64,000 bases of DNA from assembly GCF_025290835.2 (NCBI RefSeq), contig NZ_JAOCQD020000001.1:2604001-2668000 (forward strand), in the 5' to 3' direction. The notes beneath the pieces were generated by a model. It had not been told where the DNA came from and searched no databases. It saw only the letters and a program-made list of their open reading frames with translations. Both the position numbers and the translations under genes were made by a program. Below, piece by piece: positions 53,319 through 61,416 of the stretch. How positions within the stretch are numbered: the stretch's first letter is position 1; every line of letters starts with the position of its first letter. The DNA comes from Aquabacterium sp. OR-4. Lineage in GTDB: Bacteria; Pseudomonadota; Gammaproteobacteria; Burkholderiales; Burkholderiaceae_C.

Positions 53319-53473
53319 CGGCGGGCGCGAGCGCACTGCGCGGCGGGCCGACGCGATCGATCGGCCGGGATTGCCGGGCCCGGTGGGCCTGGCGCAAACA
53401 TGCACGCGCAGCCCGCGCAAGCCCGTGGGGGCCGCGCGGAATCGGCGATTGTAGGCGGCGCGGCGGCGCGCCT

Positions 53474-54340
53474 TCAGTGCAGGCGCGGCGCGCCGTTGCG
53501 GCGCAGCTCGGCCAGACGCTCACGCAGCGCGGCGGCGTCGTCGGCACCCGGCGCCCCGGCCAGGTAGGCCTCGAGATCGGCCACCGCCTCGCCATGGCGG
53601 CCCAGCTCGGCCCACACCAGGCCGCGGTCACGGCGCTCTTCGGCGGCGGCCGGCAGCAGCAGCACCAGGCGCTGCTGCACGGCCAGCAGGCGCAGCCAGT
53701 CTTCGGCGCTGCGGTGGATCTCTTTGAGGTTGCGCAACAGCCGGGCCAGCACGTCGCGGCCCGGCGCCGCCTGCAGAAACAGGCCCAGCGGCGCCTCGAA
53801 GTCGCCCTCCAGCCCCTGGCGGCGGCGGTAGGGCTGCAGCCGCTCGTCGAGCTCTTCGCGCGACAGCGAGCGGCCGTTGAACGGATCGAGCAGCACCTCG
53901 CCCTGCGGCAGCCGCAGCTTGACCAGGAAATGCCCTGGAAACGACACGCCATGCGCCGACAGGCCGAGCTGGCCGGCCAGCTCGATGTAGACCAGCGCCA
54001 GCGTGATCGGGATGCCGCGCCGGCTGGCCAGCACCGCATGCACGTAGCTGTTGTGGCGGTCGTAGTAGTCGTTGATGTTGCCGGCAAAGCCCAGCTCGTC
54101 GAAGAAGTAGCGGTTGAGCGCGCGCACCCGGGTGAGCGCCGAGGCATCCACCGGCAGCCGCGCCTTCAGGCGTCCGGCCAGGCGGTCGAGGTCGCCCAGC
54201 ACGGCCTGCACGTCCAGGCCCGGCACGTCGTCCTGGGCCACGCAGATCGCCGCCTCGAGCAGCGCAAAGCCCTCGTCTTCGGCCACCAGGTTGGCGAAGT
54301 ACTCGAGTGCGCCGGGCGGATGCAGCGGCAGGTGTCGCAT
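53474..54340 (-). CDS. SirB1/transglutaminase-like family protein
   Basis: This 288-residue protein matches the SirB1 N-terminal transglutaminase-like domain (L-N-R-Y-F-F-D-E-L-G-F, S-Y-V-H-A-V-L-A-S-R-R-G-I-P-I-T-L-A-L-V-Y). Helical repeats of the TPR kind follow. A Ser replaces the Cys of true transglutaminases in the N-S-Y-V-H position. The function is not established; family members lie near peptide-release or cell-envelope genes. It follows murJ after 11 bp on the same strand. Confidence 0.88.
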   Translation of the reverse strand: MRHLPLHPPGALEYFANLVAEDEGFALLEAAICVAQDDVPGLDVQAVLGDLDRLAGRLKARLPVDASALTRVRALNRYFFDELGFAGNINDYYDRHNSYVHAVLASRRGIPITLALVYIELAGQLGLSAHGVSFPGHFLVKLRLPQGEVLLDPFNGRSLSREELDERLQPYRRRQGLEGDFEAPLGLFLQAAPGRDVLARLLRNLKEIHRSAEDWLRLLAVQQRLVLLLPAAAEERRDRGLVWAELGRHGEAVADLEAYLAGAPGADDAAALRERLAELRRNGAPRLH

Positions 54341-54351
54341 GGAAGGCCAGT

Positions 54352-55920
54352 CTAGGACTTGCGCAGGAAGCTGCGCAGGCGGATGCCCGTCAGATGCAGT
54401 ACGCCGAAGTAGATCACGGCCGCCGAGGCCAGCGCCGCGGCCATCGCGGCCGCGCGCAGGGCCTCGTTGCTGCCCAGCGCCAGCCAGTCGATGTGCCGGG
54501 CCAGCAGCCACATCCAGACCGCCATCACCGCACTGCCCAGCACCACCCGCAGCGCCAGCATGGCCCAGCCGGCGGCCGGCACATAGCTGCCGCGCCGCCT
54601 CAGGCCCAGCAGCAGCAGCCCGGCATTGGCATTGGCGGCCAGGCCGATTGACAACGCCAGCGCCGCCACGCCCATGCCGGCCCCCCAGATGAACACCGCG
54701 TTGAACACCTGCGTGAGCACCAGCGCCACGATCGCCACACGCATCGGCGTGGCCATGTCCTGCTGCGCAAAGTAGGCCCCCGCCGCCACCTTCACGCCCA
54801 CCAGGCCGATCACGCCGGCGCCGTAGCCCATCACCGCCAGCGTGGTGGTGTGCACGGCCTGCGCGTCGAAGGCGCCGCGGTGGAACAGCACCGCCACCAT
54901 CGGCTGCGCAAACAGCAGCAGCGCCACCGCGCAAGGCAGCGCCAGCAGCAGCACCAGGCGCAGCCCCCAGTCGAGCAGCGACGAATACGCGGCGCTGTCG
55001 CCCTGGGCCTTGGCCGTCGACAGCTGCGGCGTCAGCACCACGCCAAGCGCCACCCCCAGCAAGGCGGTGGGCAGCTCCATCAGCCGGTCGGCATACACCA
55101 GCGACGAGACCGCCCCCACCCCCAGGTACGAGGCGATCTGCGAATTGATCATCAGGCTCAGCTGCGCCACCGACACGCCCAGCAGCGCCGGCGCCATCTT
55201 GGCCAGGATGCGGCGCACGCCCGGGTGATGCCAGGCGCGGCGCAGGCGGCCGAGCGTGAGACCCAGCCGCGGCAGCATGCCGATGCGCGCCAGCGCCGGC
55301 ACCTGCAGCGCCAGCTGCAGCACGCCGCCGAGCATCACGCCGACGGCCAGCGCATACACCGGCTCGATGCCGCGCGCACGCAGCAGCGGCACACCCAGCA
55401 GCGCTGCGGCAATCACCGAGACGTTCAGCAGCACCGGCGTGAAGGCCGGCACCGCGAAGCGCTTCCAGGTGTTGAGCACGCCCGAGGCCAGCGCCACCAT
55501 CGACATGCAGCCGATGTACGGAAACATCCAGCGCGTCATCGCGGTGGCGGTGGCCTCGGTATCGGGCGTGAACCCCGAGGCCAGCAGCCACACCAGCAGC
55601 GGCGCGGCGGCAATGCCGGCCAGGCAGGTGAGCACCAGCGCCCAGGCCAGCACGGTGGCCACGGCATCAACGAGGTCGCGCGTGGCCTCGTCGCCATCGG
55701 TGGCGCGGGTGGCGGCCAGCAGCGGCACGAAGGCCTGCGAGAAGGCGCCCTCGGCAAACAGCCGGCGCAGCAGGTTGGGGATGCGAAAGGCGATCTGGAA
55801 CGCATCCATCATCGCCGAGGTGCCGAACAGCGCGGCGCCGATCTGCTCGCGCACCAGCCCGGTGATGCGCGACAGCAGCGTGAGCGCCGAGACGGAGAAG
55901 ACAGCCTTGTAAAGATTCAT
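54352..55920 (-). CDS. murJ: Lipid II flippase MurJ
   Basis: This 522-residue MOP-superfamily membrane protein has about 14 helices. The MurJ N-terminal pattern [13 protein letters not shown] is clear, along with [20 protein letters not shown] and the cavity-lining arginines in these motifs. It flips undecaprenyl-linked peptidoglycan precursor to the periplasm. The start is ATG 55920 (M-N-L-Y-K-A-V); a codon at 55935 is less likely. It is divergent from rpsT, the classical mviN/rpsT neighbourhood. Confidence 0.95.
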   Translation of the reverse strand: MNLYKAVFSVSALTLLSRITGLVREQIGAALFGTSAMMDAFQIAFRIPNLLRRLFAEGAFSQAFVPLLAATRATDGDEATRDLVDAVATVLAWALVLTCLAGIAAAPLLVWLLASGFTPDTEATATAMTRWMFPYIGCMSMVALASGVLNTWKRFAVPAFTPVLLNVSVIAAALLGVPLLRARGIEPVYALAVGVMLGGVLQLALQVPALARIGMLPRLGLTLGRLRRAWHHPGVRRILAKMAPALLGVSVAQLSLMINSQIASYLGVGAVSSLVYADRLMELPTALLGVALGVVLTPQLSTAKAQGDSAAYSSLLDWGLRLVLLLALPCAVALLLFAQPMVAVLFHRGAFDAQAVHTTTLAVMGYGAGVIGLVGVKVAAGAYFAQQDMATPMRVAIVALVLTQVFNAVFIWGAGMGVAALALSIGLAANANAGLLLLGLRRRGSYVPAAGWAMLALRVVLGSAVMAVWMWLLARHIDWLALGSNEALRAAAMAAALASAAVIYFGVLHLTGIRLRSFLRKS

Positions 55921-56040
55921 GCGGCAGCGCCGCACGGCGTCGGACGCAACAAGAGGCCCACAGCTCGGGGCGAAGGGGCGCGATTATAGGAATCGGGCGA
56001 TGACAGACCGCCGGCCATGGCCAGGCGCTCACCATCATGC

Positions 56041-56046
56041 TATACT
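56041..56046 (+). promoter_or_regulatory. Putative -10 box (TATACT) of rpsT
   Basis: TATACT lies 35 bp before the ATG of rpsT in a locally AT-richer stretch (ATCATGCTATACTCATGG). It is a good sigma-70 -10 match. The -35 is weak, as is usual for ribosomal promoters in GC-rich bacteria. Confidence 0.5.
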
Positions 56047-56080
56047 CATGGTCTTTGCCCCATCCGGAGCCAGCACCGCT

Positions 56081-56395
56081 ATGGCCACCTCCTCCAAAGC
56101 CAAGAAGAAAACCGTCCGTCTGGCATCCGGCCGCAAGCGCGCCCGCCAAGACGTCAAGCTGAACGCCGCGAATACCTCGCTGCGCTCGCATTTCCGCACC
56201 GTCATCAAGAACGTGCAGAAGGCCCTCGACAAGGCCGCTGCAGGTGGCGACAAGGCCGTTCCGGCCGAGTTGTTCAAGAAGGCACAGCCGGTGATCGACT
56301 CGATCGCCGACAAGGGCCTCTTCCACAAGAACAAGGCAGCTCGCCACAAGAGCCGCCTGGCCGCCAAGATCAAGGCACTGGCAACCGCCGCCTGA
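56081..56395 (+). CDS. rpsT: 30S ribosomal protein S20
   Basis: This 104-residue Lys/Ala-rich protein, [13 protein letters not shown], has the S20 pattern of basic helices and the block [11 protein letters not shown]. The C-terminal [13 protein letters not shown] is also typical. It binds 16S rRNA in the body of the small subunit. It is somewhat longer than E. coli S20 (87), which is usual in betaproteobacteria. It is followed by tandem terminator hairpins into which the IS630 element has inserted. Confidence 0.97.
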   Translation: MATSSKAKKKTVRLASGRKRARQDVKLNAANTSLRSHFRTVIKNVQKALDKAAAGGDKAVPAELFKKAQPVIDSIADKGLFHKNKAARHKSRLAAKIKALATAA

Positions 56396-56421
56396 TCAAA
56401 TTCCGGATGGTGCAAGCACAA

Positions 56422-56482
56422 GGCCCGCGCAAGCGGGCCTTTGTGTTTCTGGGGCCCGCGCAAGCAGACCTTTGTGTTTCTA
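56422..56482 (+). terminator. Tandem rpsT terminator repeats, copies 1 and 2
   Basis: Copy 1 pairs GGCCCGC-GCAA-GCGGGCC (56422-56439) and is followed by TTTGTGTTTC, an intrinsic terminator with a GNRA loop. Copy 2 starts 31 bp later and is identical except for two bases that break the stem (GCAGACC instead of GCGGGCC). The IS element interrupts the array at the TA 56481-56482. Confidence 0.75.
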
Positions 56483-57660
56483 GTGCAGTGCGCCGCTCTG
56501 TTCTGTACTTATTCCGGTGCGGTGACCAGGGCGGCCTTGGCCCGGGTCACCTTGGCCAGGATGTCGGTCGCGCGGGCCGTCCAGATGAACGGCTTGGGAT
56601 CGATGTTGTGATGGGCCACGTACAGGTCGATGGCCAGCTCCAGTTCGGCAACGCTGGCGAAGCTGTCACGCCGGATGCGCTTGTCGGTGATGTCGCGGAA
56701 GAAGCGTTCGACCATGTTCAGCCACGAAGCGCTGGTCGGCGTGAAGTGCATGACGAACCGCGGATGACGCGCCAGCCATTTCTGCACCTCGGGGTGGCTG
56801 TGGGTGGCGTAGTTGTCCACGATCAGGTGAAGGCCCAGGTGCTTGGGCGTGCGGCGGTCGATCAGCCGCAAGAACTTCAGCCACTCGGTATGCCGGTGGC
56901 GCGGCTGGCACATCGAGATCACCTTGCCGTCCACCGTGTTGAGCGCGGCAAACAGCGTGGTCGTGCCGTGGCGCTTGTAGTCGTGGGTCACGGTGCCGGC
57001 ACGCCCGCGCTTCATCGGCAGACCCGGCTGTGTACGGTTGAGCGCCTGGATCTGGCTCTTCTCGTCGCAGCTGAGCACCAGGGCGTGCTCGGGCGGGTTC
57101 ATGTACAGGCCGACGACGTCGAGCAACTTGTCCTCGAACCGTGGATCACGCGAGAGCTTGAACGTGCGGCTCAGGTGCGGCTTCAGGCCGTTGCTCTGCC
57201 AAACCCGACGCACGGTGGTGGCTCCCACACCCAGGTGCGCGGCCAAGGTGCGGGTGCTCCAGTGCGTGGCGTCGACCGGCTTGTCGTGCAGCGTGGCCTG
57301 CACGATGCGCGACTCCATCTCAGCGGTGATCGTGGCCGGACGGCCGCTGCGTGGGGCGTCCTTGCGCAGCGCGTCGATGCCACCGCTGAGGAAGCGCTCG
57401 CGCCACATGGCGACCTGGCGCCGATCCAGTCCTGCATCGACAGCGATGTCCTTGTTCTGCCGGCCCTCGGCGGCCAGCAGCACGACCAGCGCACGCTGCT
57501 GCAACCGGGCCTCCACCGTTCGGCGCTTGGCCAGCACACGGAGCTCGCGCTCGGTGTCTGCGTCCAGTTCAATCGTCTTGGCAACCCGCACTGTTCCAGC
57601 CTCCTGGAACGTCTGAGTATGCCGGCGCAAATAAGTTCTATAAATTCACGCGCACTACAC
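56483..57660 (-). mobile_element. IS630-family insertion sequence
   Basis: The 1178-bp element is flanked by TA at 56481-56482 and 57661-57662, as expected for IS630 family transposition. The outer ends are inverted repeats, GTGCAGTGCGC on the left and GTGTAGTGCGC on the right. Partial similarity continues to a shared ACTTATT about 25 bp in. It encodes one transposase. It sits in the tandem terminator array between rpsT and the DUF3579 gene, where it disrupts no gene. Confidence 0.9.
56509..57591 (-). CDS. IS630 family transposase
   Basis: This 360-residue transposase has an N-terminal helix-turn-helix region (N-K-D-I-A-V-D-A-G-L-D-R-R-Q-V-A-M-W) and a DDE catalytic domain. The acidic triad reads D176 (L-S-C-D-E-K-S), D259 (L-I-V-D-N-Y-A-T-H) and E295 (W-L-N-M-V-E-R-F-F), with the last two ~35 residues apart as in IS630. 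GTG 57591 is chosen because AGGAGG stands eight bases upstream; a TTG at 57630 is less likely. The frame is intact, so the element may be active. Confidence 0.92.
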   Translation of the reverse strand: MRVAKTIELDADTERELRVLAKRRTVEARLQQRALVVLLAAEGRQNKDIAVDAGLDRRQVAMWRERFLSGGIDALRKDAPRSGRPATITAEMESRIVQATLHDKPVDATHWSTRTLAAHLGVGATTVRRVWQSNGLKPHLSRTFKLSRDPRFEDKLLDVVGLYMNPPEHALVLSCDEKSQIQALNRTQPGLPMKRGRAGTVTHDYKRHGTTTLFAALNTVDGKVISMCQPRHRHTEWLKFLRLIDRRTPKHLGLHLIVDNYATHSHPEVQKWLARHPRFVMHFTPTSASWLNMVERFFRDITDKRIRRDSFASVAELELAIDLYVAHHNIDPKPFIWTARATDILAKVTRAKAALVTAPE

Positions 57661-57663
57661 TAG

Positions 57664-57717
57664 GGCCCGCGCAAGCAGACCTTTGTGTTTCTGGGGCCCG
57701 CTTGCGCGGGCCTCGGT
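57664..57717. terminator. Tandem terminator repeats, copies 3 and 4
   Basis: Copy 3 (from 57664) is identical to the stem-broken copy 2 on the other side of the IS. Copy 4 starts exactly 31 bp later, has the loop reversed (GGCCCGC-TTGC-GCGGGCC, 57695-57712) and so presents the GCAA loop on the minus strand. It probably terminates the minus-strand DUF3579 transcript. Confidence 0.65.
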
Positions 57718-57739
57718 GTTGGCAGGGCGACCGCCCGGC

Positions 57740-58093
57740 TCAGCCGTTCGCGGTCTTCTTGACCGGCATGGCCACGCTGGCCAGCGGCGGGTCGGGCAGC
57801 AGGCAGGCCTCGGCCACCTGCAGGTCGTTGTCGCGGGCAAAGCTCATCACGAACTCCCAGGCCATCGGCTCGACGTCGCGCAGTGCCTCGTTGACGATCA
57901 CGCACTTCACGCCCTCGATGACACGCGGCACGCACAGCGGCGAGTAGCCGATGTGGGCACCGATGCCCGAGCCCTTGGGCCGGAACGACGACAGTGCACC
58001 GGCCAGGCGCTCGGCCCAGTCGCTCGGCCGAAACTGGCGGCCGTTGCTGGTGATGCCCTGGATGAAGAACTCGCGGGGTTTGGCTGCGGTCAT
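57740..58093 (-). CDS. DUF3579 domain-containing protein
   Basis: This 117-residue protein of the DUF3579 family is almost restricted to betaproteobacteria. The conserved blocks are F-F-I-Q-G-I-T-S-N-G-R-Q-F-R-P-S-D-W-A-E-R-L and the C-terminal M-A-W-E-F-V-M-S-F-A-R-D-N-D-L. No function is known. ATG 58093 is used because family similarity starts there; the frame is open further upstream. It is divergent from argD-argF, a conserved neighbourhood, so a link to arginine metabolism has been suspected but is not shown. Confidence 0.88.
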   Translation of the reverse strand: MTAAKPREFFIQGITSNGRQFRPSDWAERLAGALSSFRPKGSGIGAHIGYSPLCVPRVIEGVKCVIVNEALRDVEPMAWEFVMSFARDNDLQVAEACLLPDPPLASVAMPVKKTANG

Positions 58094-58282
58094 GCGGGCG
58101 GTGATGTCGATGGCGGGCTCGGGTGGAGCGTTCGGCAGCCTCTCGCCGGGATGGGCGGAGCCAGCAGCCACAGGGAAAGCCTGGATTGTGCCGCGGATGT
58201 GACACCTGTGCTGCAGCGCAGCAGGCATGGCCGACCGCGGCGGCGGACCATCTTCGGTCATCGGCCGTTCAGGCCCGACCTT

Positions 58283-58335
58283 TAGAATCAGTGCGTCATG
58301 CCGGCACGATGTGAGCGACGCATCCGCCGGCTTTT
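58283..58335 (+). promoter_or_regulatory. argD promoter-like box and leader hairpin
   Basis: TAGAAT (58283-58288) could be a -10 element. Just downstream GCCGGC (58300-58305) can pair with GCCGGC (58326-58331) and is followed by TTTTCGTTT, a weak terminator-like hairpin with a 20-nt loop. TGCGTC (58292-58297) and GACGCA (58317-58322) can form an alternative, mutually exclusive stem. An attenuation role is speculative. Confidence 0.35.
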
Positions 58336-58377
58336 CGTTTCATTCCCCCGACATTGCCGATTTCCCGGAGCGCTGCC

Positions 58378-59571
58378 ATGACGTCCCATGTGATGAACAC
58401 CTACGGCCGACTGCCTTTTGCGCTGTCGCACGGCCGAGGCTGCCGCGTGTGGGACACCGACGGCCGCGAGTACCTCGATGCGCTGGGCGGCATCGCCGTC
58501 AACACCCTCGGCCACGCCCACCCCCGGCTGGTGCCCGCGCTGCAGGAGCAGGTGGGCAAGCTGATCCACTGCAGCAACTACTACGCCGCGCCGCTGCAGG
58601 AGGAACTGGCCGCCGAGCTGTGCCGGCTGTCGGGCCTGGACGCGGTGTTCTTCTGCTCCACCGGGCTCGAGGCCAACGAGGGCGCGCTGAAGATCGCGCG
58701 CAAGTTCGGCCACGACAAGGGCATTTCGCGCCCCGAGGTCATCGTCTACGACAAGGCCTTCCACGGCCGCTCGATCGCCACGCTCAGCGCCACCGGCAAC
58801 CCCAAGGTGCAGGCCGGCTTCGAGCCGCTGGTTGAAGGCTTCGTGCGCCTGCCGCTGAACGACCTGGACGCGGTGCGCGCCGCCGTTCAGGGCAATCCCA
58901 ACATCGTTGCCATCTTCCTCGAGACCATCCAGGGTGAAGGCGGCATCAACCCCACCCGCGTGGAAGTGCTGCAGGGCCTGCGCCAGCTGTGCGACCAGCA
59001 CGACCTGTTGCTGATGCTCGATGAAGTGCAGTGCGGCATCGGCCGCACCGGCCAGTGGTTCGCCCACCAGTGGGCCGGCATCCGCCCCGACGTGATGCCG
59101 CTGGCCAAGGGCCTGGGCTCGGGCGTGCCCATCGGGGCCATCGTGGCCGGCCCGCGCGCGGCCAAGGTGCTGCAGCCGGGCAACCACGGCACCACCTTCG
59201 GCGGCAACCCGCTGGCCATGCGCGCCGGCATCGAGACGCTGAAGATCATGCAGGAGGACGGCCTGCTGGAACACGCCGCGGCGATGGGCGAGCGCCTGCG
59301 CAGCGGCCTGGCCGCCGCGCTGGACGCCGAGTTCGCCCAGGGCAAGGTCAGGCAGATGCGCGGCCAGGGCCTGATGCTGGGCCTGGAGCTCGACCGCCCC
59401 TGCGGCGTGCTGCTGACCCAGGCCGCCGAGGCCGGCCTGCTGATCAGCGTCACCGCCGACAGCGTGGTGCGCCTGCTGCCGCCGCTGATCATCAGCGCGG
59501 CCGAGGTCGACGAGATCATCGCCAAGCTCGTGCCGCTGGTGCGGGCCTTTCTCAGCCAGCCGGCGGCCTGA
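58378..59571 (+). CDS. argD: Acetylornithine/succinyldiaminopimelate aminotransferase
   Basis: This 397-residue class-III PLP aminotransferase has F-C-S-T-G-L-E-A-N-E-G-A-L-K (phosphate and substrate loop), D-E-V-Q-C-G-I-G-R-T-G and the PLP lysine in P-L-A-K-G-L-G-S-G-V-P. It converts N-acetylglutamate semialdehyde to acetylornithine, and can serve lysine synthesis. ATG 58378 has GGAG at the proper distance; an in-frame codon at 58354 is weaker. It is followed by argF after 7 bp, so the two form an arginine operon. Confidence 0.94.
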   Translation: MTSHVMNTYGRLPFALSHGRGCRVWDTDGREYLDALGGIAVNTLGHAHPRLVPALQEQVGKLIHCSNYYAAPLQEELAAELCRLSGLDAVFFCSTGLEANEGALKIARKFGHDKGISRPEVIVYDKAFHGRSIATLSATGNPKVQAGFEPLVEGFVRLPLNDLDAVRAAVQGNPNIVAIFLETIQGEGGINPTRVEVLQGLRQLCDQHDLLLMLDEVQCGIGRTGQWFAHQWAGIRPDVMPLAKGLGSGVPIGAIVAGPRAAKVLQPGNHGTTFGGNPLAMRAGIETLKIMQEDGLLEHAAAMGERLRSGLAAALDAEFAQGKVRQMRGQGLMLGLELDRPCGVLLTQAAEAGLLISVTADSVVRLLPPLIISAAEVDEIIAKLVPLVRAFLSQPAA

Positions 59572-59578
59572 ACGCGGC

Positions 59579-60511
59579 ATGAAACCCGGTACCAGCCTGA
59601 TGAAGCACTACCTGCAATTTAAGGACCTGCGGGCCGAGGAGTACGCCTACCTCTTCGACCGCGCCGCCATCATCAAGAAGCGCTTCAAGAACTACGAGCG
59701 CTACACGCCGCTGAACGACCGCACGCTGGCGATGATCTTCGAGAAGGCCAGCACGCGCACGCGGGTGAGCTTCGAGGCCGGCATGTACCAGCTGGGCGGC
59801 TCGGTGGTGCACCTGACCACCGGCGACAGCCAGCTCGGCCGCAGCGAGCCGATCCAGGACACCGCACGCGTGATCAGCCGCATGGTCGACCTGGTGATGA
59901 TCCGCACCTTCGAGCAGACCCGCATCCGCGAATTTGCCGCGGCCTCGCGCGTGCCGGTGATCAACGGCCTGACCAACGAGTACCACCCCTGCCAGATCCT
60001 GGCCGACATCTTCACCTTCATCGAGCACCGCGGCAGCATCGCCGGCAAGGTGGTGGCCTGGGTGGGCGACGGCAACAACATGGCCAACACCTGGCTGCAG
60101 GCGGCCGAGATCCTGGGCTTCACGCTGCATGTCAGCACGCCCTCGGGCTACGAGGTCGACCCGGCCGTGGCCGGCATCTCCAGCAGCAGCTGCTACAAGC
60201 TGTTCGACAACCCGCTCGAGGCCTGCCGCGGCGCCCACCTGGTGACCACCGATGTGTGGACCAGCATGGGTTACGAGGCCGAGAACGAGGCCCGCCTCAA
60301 GGCCTTTGCCGACTGGTGCGTCGACGCCGAGATGATGGCCGTGGCCCAGGCCGACGCGCTGTTCATGCACTGCCTGCCGGCACACCGCGGCGAGGAGGTC
60401 ACGGCCGATGTCATCGACGGTGCGCAAAGCGTGGTCTGGGACGAGGCCGAGAACCGCATGCATGTGCAGAAGGCGCTGATGGAGTTTTTGCTGCTGGGCC
60501 GCATCGGCTAG
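59579..60511 (+). CDS. argF: Ornithine carbamoyltransferase
   Basis: This 310-residue transcarbamylase has the carbamoyl-phosphate motif E-K-A-S-T-R-T-R-V-S-F, H-P-C-Q in Y-H-P-C-Q-I-L-A-D and the ornithine loop H-C-L-P-A-H-R-G-E-E-V. It makes citrulline from ornithine and carbamoyl phosphate. Family similarity begins at M-K-H-Y-L-Q-F, which is the second in-frame ATG (59600), so the true start could be 59579 or 59600. It lies directly after argD. Confidence 0.96.
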   Translation: MKPGTSLMKHYLQFKDLRAEEYAYLFDRAAIIKKRFKNYERYTPLNDRTLAMIFEKASTRTRVSFEAGMYQLGGSVVHLTTGDSQLGRSEPIQDTARVISRMVDLVMIRTFEQTRIREFAAASRVPVINGLTNEYHPCQILADIFTFIEHRGSIAGKVVAWVGDGNNMANTWLQAAEILGFTLHVSTPSGYEVDPAVAGISSSSCYKLFDNPLEACRGAHLVTTDVWTSMGYEAENEARLKAFADWCVDAEMMAVAQADALFMHCLPAHRGEEVTADVIDGAQSVVWDEAENRMHVQKALMEFLLLGRIG

Positions 60512-60592
60512 GGCCGGATCGCACGGCACCAAGGGATCGCTGACATGGGCCCAGCTGGCCGTGCAGTCTGGCCACCGGGAGACAACGAGACG

Positions 60593-61339
60593 ATGAAGAC
60601 CGCCCTGATCACCGATCTGCACGCCAACCGCGAGGCGGTGGAGGCCGTGCTGGAGCACGCGCGTTTCCAGGGCATCCAGCAATGGGTACTGCTGGGCGAC
60701 TTTGTCGGCTATGGCGCCGACCCCGGCTGGGTGGTCGACACGGTGCGCGCGCTGGTGCGCAACGAAGGCGCGGTGGCCGTGCAGGGCAACCACGACCTGG
60801 CGGTGGTGCGCGGCGTGTCGCCGGGCATGCGCGCCGATGCCGCGCACGTGATCGGCTGGACGCACCAGCGCCTGGACGCCGAGCAGATCGCGTTCCTGGC
60901 CGAGCTGCCGCTGGTGCAGACCCGGGGCGACCACCTGTACGTGCATGCCAACGCCTGGGCGCCGGCCGGCTGGGACTACATCGCGGGGCGCAGCGACGCG
61001 GTGCGCAGCATGCATGCCACCGAAAGCCGCTACACCTTTTGCGGCCACATGCACGAGCCCAAGCTGTTCCATGTGTCGGGCACCGGCAAGGCGGGTGATT
61101 TCACGCCCACGCCGGGCGTGCCGATCCCGGTGCCGCCGCACCGCCAGTGGCTGATCATTCCCGGCTCGGCGGGCCAGCCGCGTGACGGCAACCCCGCGGC
61201 CTGCTACGCGATCTTCGACGACGCGCAAGCCACCATCACCTACCACCGCGTACCGTACGACCACGAAACCGCCGGCGCCAAGATCCTGGCGGCCGAACTG
61301 CCGCAGCGCCTGGCCGTGCGGCTCGAGGAAGGCCAGTAG
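60593..61339 (+). CDS. Metallophosphoesterase (YfcE/MJ0936-like)
   Basis: This 248-residue calcineurin-like phosphoesterase has metal motifs I-T-D-L-H-A-N, L-L-G-D-F-V-G-Y-G, V-Q-G-N-H-D and F-C-G-H-M-H-E-P. It should hydrolyse a phosphomono- or diester in the cytoplasm; the substrate is unknown. ATG 60593 begins at the first metal motif and is preceded by GGGAGA. The next gene encodes a Ser/Thr kinase fused to a stress domain, 77 bp away on the same strand. The pairing hints at reversible phosphorylation, but the phosphatase class is not typically protein-specific. Confidence 0.88.
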   Translation: MKTALITDLHANREAVEAVLEHARFQGIQQWVLLGDFVGYGADPGWVVDTVRALVRNEGAVAVQGNHDLAVVRGVSPGMRADAAHVIGWTHQRLDAEQIAFLAELPLVQTRGDHLYVHANAWAPAGWDYIAGRSDAVRSMHATESRYTFCGHMHEPKLFHVSGTGKAGDFTPTPGVPIPVPPHRQWLIIPGSAGQPRDGNPAACYAIFDDAQATITYHRVPYDHETAGAKILAAELPQRLAVRLEEGQ

Positions 61340-61416
61340 CCCAGGCTGCAGCCGGCGGCCCGCGGCCGCCCGGGCGGCGCCGCGGCCAACGCGACATGGG
61401 GAACCCGAGGCACGCC

